Shown: positions 59,905-64,000 of the stretch, one piece after another
Layout: each line of letters begins with the position of its first letter
How positions within the stretch are numbered: the first letter of the stretch is position 1
Source: Nocardioides sp. Soil774
Lineage (GTDB): Bacteria; Actinomycetota; Actinomycetes; Propionibacteriales; Nocardioidaceae
Length of the DNA stretch: 64,000 bases
Direction of reading: 5' to 3'
Assembly (NCBI RefSeq): GCF_001428125.1
Contig: NZ_LMSM01000011.1
Location: forward strand, 1-64,000
Position numbers and translations under genes: made by a program
The notes under the pieces: model-generated
The model's database searches: none
What the model was told of the DNA's origin: nothing
The model's input: only the letters and a program-made list of their open reading frames with translations

Positions 59905-60951
59905 ATGACACGAACTCCGGCGATCGAGGCCGAGGGCCTGGTCAAGCACTTCGGCGACACCGTGGCGGTGGACGGGGTGTCCTTCGTCGTGCCCGAGGGA
60001 TCGGTCCTGGGCCTGCTCGGTCCCAACGGCGCCGGCAAGACCACGACGGTCCGGATGATGACGACCCTGACGAGACCCACCGCGGGCACCGCGCGGGTCG
60101 CGGGCCACGACGTGCTGCGCGACCCCGCCGCGGTCCGGCGCAGCATGGGGCTCACCGGCCAGGCCGCGACCGTCGACGAGCTGCTGACCGGCCGGGAGAA
60201 CCTGCGACTCATCGGCAGCCTCTACGGCCTCGACAAGGCCTACATCCGGCGTGCGAGCGACGAGCTGCTCGAGCGCTTCTCCCTGTCGGACGCTGGTGAC
60301 CGGATCGCCAAGACCTACTCCGGGGGCATGCGGCGCCGCCTCGACCTGGCGGTCAGCCTGATCGCCACGCCGCCGGTGCTGTTCCTCGACGAGCCGACGA
60401 CCGGGCTCGACCCGCGCTCGCGGGTCGAGCTGTGGGAGGTGCTCCGCGAGCTGGTCGCCGACGGCACCACGCTGCTGCTCACCACGCAATACCTCGAGGA
60501 GGCCGACCAGCTCGCCGACAACATCGTGGTCATCGACCGCGGCACGGTCATCGCCGAGGGCACCCCGCTGCAGCTCAAGGACCAGTCCGGCGCCGCCGCG
60601 CTGGTCGTGACGGTCTCGCAGGCACCCGACCTCGAGGCCGCCCAGGCGCTGATGCGCCCGCACGTGCGCGAGGTGCACGTCGACGCGGGAGCGCGCCAGC
60701 TCACCGCGCCGGCCGAGGGCCTGGGCCACATGACCCGCATCGCGGGGCTGTTCGAGGAGAGCGGGATCGTGCTCGACGACATCGGCCTCAAGCGCCCGAG
60801 CCTCGACGACGTCTTCCTGCACCTCACCGGCCACCGCGCCGAGGCGCTGCCCGGCACGGACGCCGACGAGCCCGACCAGCCCGACCGCCAGCCCGACCAC
60901 CAGCCCGACCACCAGAGCGCCGGGGACCCGGCAGGGGAGGTGTCGCGATGA
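59905..60951 (+). CDS. Daunorubicin-resistance-type ABC ATPase (DrrA-like)
   Basis: The 348-aa ATPase has Walker A LLGPNGAGKTTTVRMM, the signature YSGGMRRRLDLAVSL, Walker [15 protein letters not shown] and a long C-terminal regulatory domain (LDDVFLHLTGH), matching DrrA-type exporters. The last 30 residues are an Asp/Pro/Gln/His repeat tail (DQPDRQPDHQPDHQ). TAGCGT at 59892-59897 is 7 nt before the ATG. The permease gene overlaps its stop (ATGA). The substrate is unknown and need not be a drug. Confidence 0.91.
   Translation: MTRTPAIEAEGLVKHFGDTVAVDGVSFVVPEGSVLGLLGPNGAGKTTTVRMMTTLTRPTAGTARVAGHDVLRDPAAVRRSMGLTGQAATVDELLTGRENLRLIGSLYGLDKAYIRRASDELLERFSLSDAGDRIAKTYSGGMRRRLDLAVSLIATPPVLFLDEPTTGLDPRSRVELWEVLRELVADGTTLLLTTQYLEEADQLADNIVVIDRGTVIAEGTPLQLKDQSGAAALVVTVSQAPDLEAAQALMRPHVREVHVDAGARQLTAPAEGLGHMTRIAGLFEESGIVLDDIGLKRPSLDDVFLHLTGHRAEALPGTDADEPDQPDRQPDHQPDHQSAGDPAGEVSR
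60877..60912 (+). repeat. Three 12-bp tandem repeats (CAGCCCGACCxC) inside the ABC ATPase gene
   Basis: Copies at 60877-60888, 60889-60900 and 60901-60912 encode the repeated QPD(R/H) tail of the DrrA-like protein. Such short tandem units can change in number by slippage. Confidence 0.7.
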
Positions 60952-61772
60952 CCACGCTCGAGCGACCCGAGATCCGCCACACCGGCCTGCTCACCCAGTC
61001 GTGGGCGATCGCGAGGCGCAACTTCCTCCACATCAAGCGCATGCCCGAGATGCTGATGGACGTCACGATCCAGCCGGTCATGTTCGTGCTGCTCTTCGCC
61101 TACGTCTTCGGCTCCTCCATCGACGTGGCGACACCCGCGGGATACCGCGCGTTCCTGCTCGCGGGGATCATGGCGCAGACGGTGGCGTTCGCCTCGTTCA
61201 TCGTCGCCGTCGGGCTGACCGCCGACCTCGACAAGGGGATCGTCGACCGCATGCGCTCGCTGCCGATCAACCCCGCCGCGGTGCTGGTCGGGCGCAGCAT
61301 GTCGAGCCTGGCCCACTCCTCGATCGGCCTCGTGGTCATGTCGCTGACCGGCCTCGTCATCGGCTGGCGCATCCACACCAACCCGCTCGAGGCGGCCCTG
61401 GGCTACCTCCTGCTCCTGGGCTGGGGGTTCGCCATGATCTGGGTGGGCATCTGGGTCGGCTCCGCGATGCGCTCGGTCGAGGCCGTCAACGGCGTCATGT
61501 TCGCCACGATGTTCCCCATCACGTTCCTGGCCAACACCTTCGCGCCCACCGACCGGATGCCCACCTTCCTTCGCCTGGTCGCGGAGTGGAACCCGATCTC
61601 CTCGCTCACCCAGGCGGTGCGGGTGCTGTGGGGCAACGACCAGCCCCTGGCCGAGGGCGCCGCGTTCCCGATGCACCACCCGATCCCGTTCACCATCGGC
61701 TGGATCATCCTCATCACGGCCGTCGTCGCGCCGCTGGCGATCCGCACGTTCCGCCGCCGCACCGCCGACTGA
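60948..61772 (+). CDS. DrrB-like ABC-2 permease
   Basis: The 274-aa permease has about six transmembrane helices. An N-terminal cytoplasmic WAIARRNFLHIKRMPEMLMDVTIQPVMFVLLFAYVFG and the DRMRSLPINPAAVLVGR block are DrrB-type features. The ATG overlaps the ATPase stop. It forms an exporter with the gene before it; a second exporter pair lies divergently upstream. Neither pair's substrate can be read from sequence. The C-terminus ends in basic RTFRRRTAD. Confidence 0.9.
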   Translation: MTTLERPEIRHTGLLTQSWAIARRNFLHIKRMPEMLMDVTIQPVMFVLLFAYVFGSSIDVATPAGYRAFLLAGIMAQTVAFASFIVAVGLTADLDKGIVDRMRSLPINPAAVLVGRSMSSLAHSSIGLVVMSLTGLVIGWRIHTNPLEAALGYLLLLGWGFAMIWVGIWVGSAMRSVEAVNGVMFATMFPITFLANTFAPTDRMPTFLRLVAEWNPISSLTQAVRVLWGNDQPLAEGAAFPMHHPIPFTIGWIILITAVVAPLAIRTFRRRTAD

Positions 61773-61831
61773 GACGGGCGGCGCCGTGCACTTAGGGGAC
61801 CCTTCCTTGAACCACGGCAGGCATTAACGTC

Positions 61832-61846
61832 ACACTGTCGTTGTGG
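61832..61846. promoter_or_regulatory. Candidate SufR operator ACACT-N5-TGTGG
   Basis: ACACT (61832-61836), a 5-nt spacer and TGTGG (61842-61846) match the ACACT-N5-TGTGA-like palindrome reported for mycobacterial SufR at its own promoter, as I recall it. It overlaps the GTG at 61843, suggesting autoregulation at or near the transcript start. Confidence 0.55.
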
Positions 61847-62547
61847 AATTGTCTGGAGTGAGCGGAACCGGTGTCGCCCGGGTCCCGTCGACCCCGGACG
61901 GCGACGCACCCACCCGCGACCGGGTGGCGCGCACCATCCTGGAGAACGGGCCCTCCACGGCCGCCGACCTGGCGGGCCGTCTCGACCTCACGCCCGCCGC
62001 CGTACGCCGCCACCTCGAGCACCTGCTCGCCGAGGGCGTCGTCGAGGCCCGCGAGCGCAAGGTCTACGGCGCCCGCGGTCGTGGACGCCCCGCGAAGGTG
62101 TTCGCGCTCACCGAGTCCGGTCGCGACAGCTTCGACCAGCAGTACGACGACCTGGCCGTGCAGGCGATGCGGTTCCTCGCCGAGACCCAGGGCGAGGAGG
62201 CCGTGGTGGCCTTCGCCCGCCGCCGGGTCGAGTTCGTCGGGCGCGACTACGCCTCGGTCATGGCCGTCGACCCGGACCTGACCCCCGCGGAGGCGCTCGC
62301 CCGGGTCTTCACCCAGAACGGCTACGCCGCCTCCGTGCGCGACCTGCCGGTGCTCGGCGAGCAGCTGTGCCAGCAGCACTGCCCGGTGTCCCACGTGGCC
62401 CACGAGTTCCCCCAGCTGTGCGAGGCCGAGACCGAGGCCATCGCCTCGGTGCTCGGCACCCACGTCCAGCGCCTCGCGACGATCGCCCATGGCGACGGCG
62501 TCTGCACGACCTGCATCCCCCAGACCCCGAAGAAGGAGAAGGCATGA
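61843..62547 (+). CDS. sufR: Iron-sulfur-cluster regulator SufR
   Basis: The 234-aa DeoR/ArsR-like regulator controls the suf operon. The winged helix covers about 25-95 ([46 protein letters not shown]). Cys176, Cys180, Cys193 and Cys221 have spacings 4, 13 and 28, the same as the cluster-binding set of mycobacterial SufR; a further Cys224 is present. The start GTG 61843 lies within the operator; GTG 61858 is an alternative that removes five residues. sufB overlaps its stop (ATGA), so it probably represses its own operon. Confidence 0.92.
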   Translation: MELSGVSGTGVARVPSTPDGDAPTRDRVARTILENGPSTAADLAGRLDLTPAAVRRHLEHLLAEGVVEARERKVYGARGRGRPAKVFALTESGRDSFDQQYDDLAVQAMRFLAETQGEEAVVAFARRRVEFVGRDYASVMAVDPDLTPAEALARVFTQNGYAASVRDLPVLGEQLCQQHCPVSHVAHEFPQLCEAETEAIASVLGTHVQRLATIAHGDGVCTTCIPQTPKKEKA

Positions 62548-63962
62548 CCTCCATCGAAGAACTCAACCCCGAGCTCAAGGGCATCGGCAAGTACGAGTTC
62601 GGCTGGTCCGACTCCGACACCGCGGGCGCGACGGCCACGCGTGGGCTCAACGAGGACGTCGTGCGCGACATCTCCGGCAAGAAGTCCGAGCCGCAGTGGA
62701 TGCTCGACCTGCGCCTGAAGGGCCTCAAGCTCTTCCACCGCAAGCCGATGCCGACGTGGGGCTCCGACCTCTCGACGATCGACTTCGACAACATCAAGTA
62801 CTTCGTGCGCTCCTCGGAGAAGCAGGCCACCTCGTGGGAGGACCTGCCCGAGGACATCAAGAACACCTACGACAAGCTCGGCATCCCCGAGGCGGAGAAG
62901 CAGCGCCTCGTCGCCGGTGTCGCCGCGCAGTACGAGTCGGAGGTCGTCTACCACTCGATCCGCGAGGACCTCGAGGAGAAGGGCGTCATCTTCGTCGACA
63001 CCGACACCGCGCTGAAGGAGCACGAGGAGCTCTTCCGGGAGTACTTCGGCACCGTCATCCCGGTTGGGGACAACAAGTTCGCCGCGCTCAACACCTCGGT
63101 GTGGTCCGGCGGCTCGTTCATCTACGTGCCCAAGGGCGTCCACGTCGACATCCCGCTCCAGGCCTACTTCCGGATCAACACCGAGAACATGGGCCAGTTC
63201 GAGCGGACGCTGATCATCGCCGACGAGGACTCCTACGTGCACTACGTCGAGGGCTGCACGGCGCCGATCTACTCCTCGGACTCGCTGCACTCCGCGGTCG
63301 TCGAGATCATCGTCAAGAAGGGCGCCCGCGTGCGCTACACGACGATCCAGAACTGGTCCAACAACGTCTACAACCTCGTCACCAAGCGCGCCACCTGCGA
63401 TGCCGGCGCGACGATGGAGTGGGTCGACGGCAACATCGGCTCCAAGGTGACCATGAAGTACCCCGCGATCTACCTCATGGGCGAGCACGCCAAGGGCGAG
63501 ACGCTGTCCATCGCCTTCGCCGGCGAGGGCCAGCACCAGGACGCCGGCGCCAAGATGGTGCACGCCGCGCCGCACACCTCGAGCTCGATCCTGAGCAAGT
63601 CGGTGGCGCGCGGCGGCGGGCGTACGTCGTACCGCGGGCTGATCCAGGTCAACGAGGGCGCCCACGGCTCGAAGTCCAACGTGCTGTGCGACGCGCTGCT
63701 GGTCGACCAGATCAGCCGCAGCGACACCTACCCCTACGTCGACATCCGCGAGGACGACGTGTCGATGGGCCACGAGGCGAGCGTCTCGAAGGTCTCCGAC
63801 GACCAGCTCTTCTACCTCATGTCGCGCGGCATGGAGCAGGACGAGGCCATGGCGATGATCGTGCGCGGCTTCGTCGAGCCGATCGCCAAGGAGCTGCCGA
63901 TGGAGTACGCCCTCGAGCTCAACCGCCTCATCGAGCTGCAGATGGAAGGGGCCGTGGGCTGA
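62544..63962 (+). CDS. sufB: Fe-S cluster assembly protein SufB
   Basis: The 472-aa scaffold subunit of the SufBCD complex builds iron-sulfur clusters. Family blocks are [66 protein letters not shown] and [22 protein letters not shown]. The mycobacterial SufB intein is absent. The ATG overlaps the sufR stop, after GAAGGAGAAGGC. sufD, sufC and sufS are expected just past the right edge of the window. Ends 38 bp before the window end. Confidence 0.96.
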   Translation: MTSIEELNPELKGIGKYEFGWSDSDTAGATATRGLNEDVVRDISGKKSEPQWMLDLRLKGLKLFHRKPMPTWGSDLSTIDFDNIKYFVRSSEKQATSWEDLPEDIKNTYDKLGIPEAEKQRLVAGVAAQYESEVVYHSIREDLEEKGVIFVDTDTALKEHEELFREYFGTVIPVGDNKFAALNTSVWSGGSFIYVPKGVHVDIPLQAYFRINTENMGQFERTLIIADEDSYVHYVEGCTAPIYSSDSLHSAVVEIIVKKGARVRYTTIQNWSNNVYNLVTKRATCDAGATMEWVDGNIGSKVTMKYPAIYLMGEHAKGETLSIAFAGEGQHQDAGAKMVHAAPHTSSSILSKSVARGGGRTSYRGLIQVNEGAHGSKSNVLCDALLVDQISRSDTYPYVDIREDDVSMGHEASVSKVSDDQLFYLMSRGMEQDEAMAMIVRGFVEPIAKELPMEYALELNRLIELQMEGAVG

Positions 63963-64000
63963 CGCCCGCTGCCACCGACCCGTCCGACGTACGTAGAAAG

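Noticed and set aside
59905..61772. A drug-resistance operon
   Set aside because: DrrAB-like sequence alone does not show the substrate, and no biosynthetic cluster is adjacent.

Overview
The window is very GC-rich, gene-dense DNA with many GTG starts and an actinobacterial gene repertoire: whiA, rbpA, opcA, an Rpf-type resuscitation factor, Mce-associated proteins, mycothiol-type enzymes and the uvrC-rapZ-yvcK-whiA-gap-pgk-tpi-secG order. The overall set looks like a Nocardioides-type member of the Propionibacteriales. That placement is inferred from gene content and order, not from a 16S rRNA gene. There is no complete prophage, CRISPR array or intact transposase; only the extreme left edge resembles an insertion-sequence end.

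Layout. 0-7 kb: small accessory enzymes (haloalkane dehalogenase, aldehyde dehydrogenase), an Rpf-like muralytic protein, an App1-type phosphatase and TrmL. 7.3 kb: tRNA-Gly(TCC), whose 3' part also encodes the end of pepN on the other strand. 7-18 kb: pepN, kynA, a HhH-GPD glycosylase, argS, a phospholipase-D-fold synthase, a kinase-fold protein and uvrB. 18-22.3 kb: small membrane, hemerythrin and Mce-associated proteins, and a ferredoxin-NADP reductase. 22.3-27.4 kb: two convergent units (GT4, methyltransferase, prenyltransferase-like toroid protein; facing methyltransferase and alpha/beta hydrolase). Each unit is preceded by the same 14-bp operator, so together they look like one co-regulated pathway of unknown product. 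28-32 kb: a secreted metalloprotease, three sulfotransferase-like genes and a Tat-exported orphan. 32-34 kb: a thioredoxin-rhodanese fusion, an MBL hydrolase and a mycothiol-transferase-fold protein. 34.3-46.7 kb: uvrA with a LexA box, Rieske protein, uvrC, rapZ, yvcK, whiA, glycolytic genes, secG and rbpA. 46.7-47.9 kb: a Vsr/DUF559-like nuclease gene bracketed by palindromic repeats with a 31-bp period. 47.9-56 kb: the pentose-phosphate operon tkt-tal-pgi-zwf-opcA-pgl. 56-62 kb: ctaB, ctaA and two ABC transporters. 61.8 kb to the end: sufR and sufB, the start of a suf operon that continues outside the window.

How the genes work together. Central carbon flow is covered by gap-pgk-tpi and the oxidative and non-oxidative pentose-phosphate steps, with yvcK and rapZ beside them. 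Haem A synthesis (ctaA, ctaB) supports the terminal oxidase. All three UvrABC genes lie within 25 kb, but only uvrA shows a LexA site. A recurring feature is a TANNNT -10 hexamer placed exactly 6 or 7 nt before a start codon. I count 20 such genes, which argues that leaderless transcripts are the rule here.
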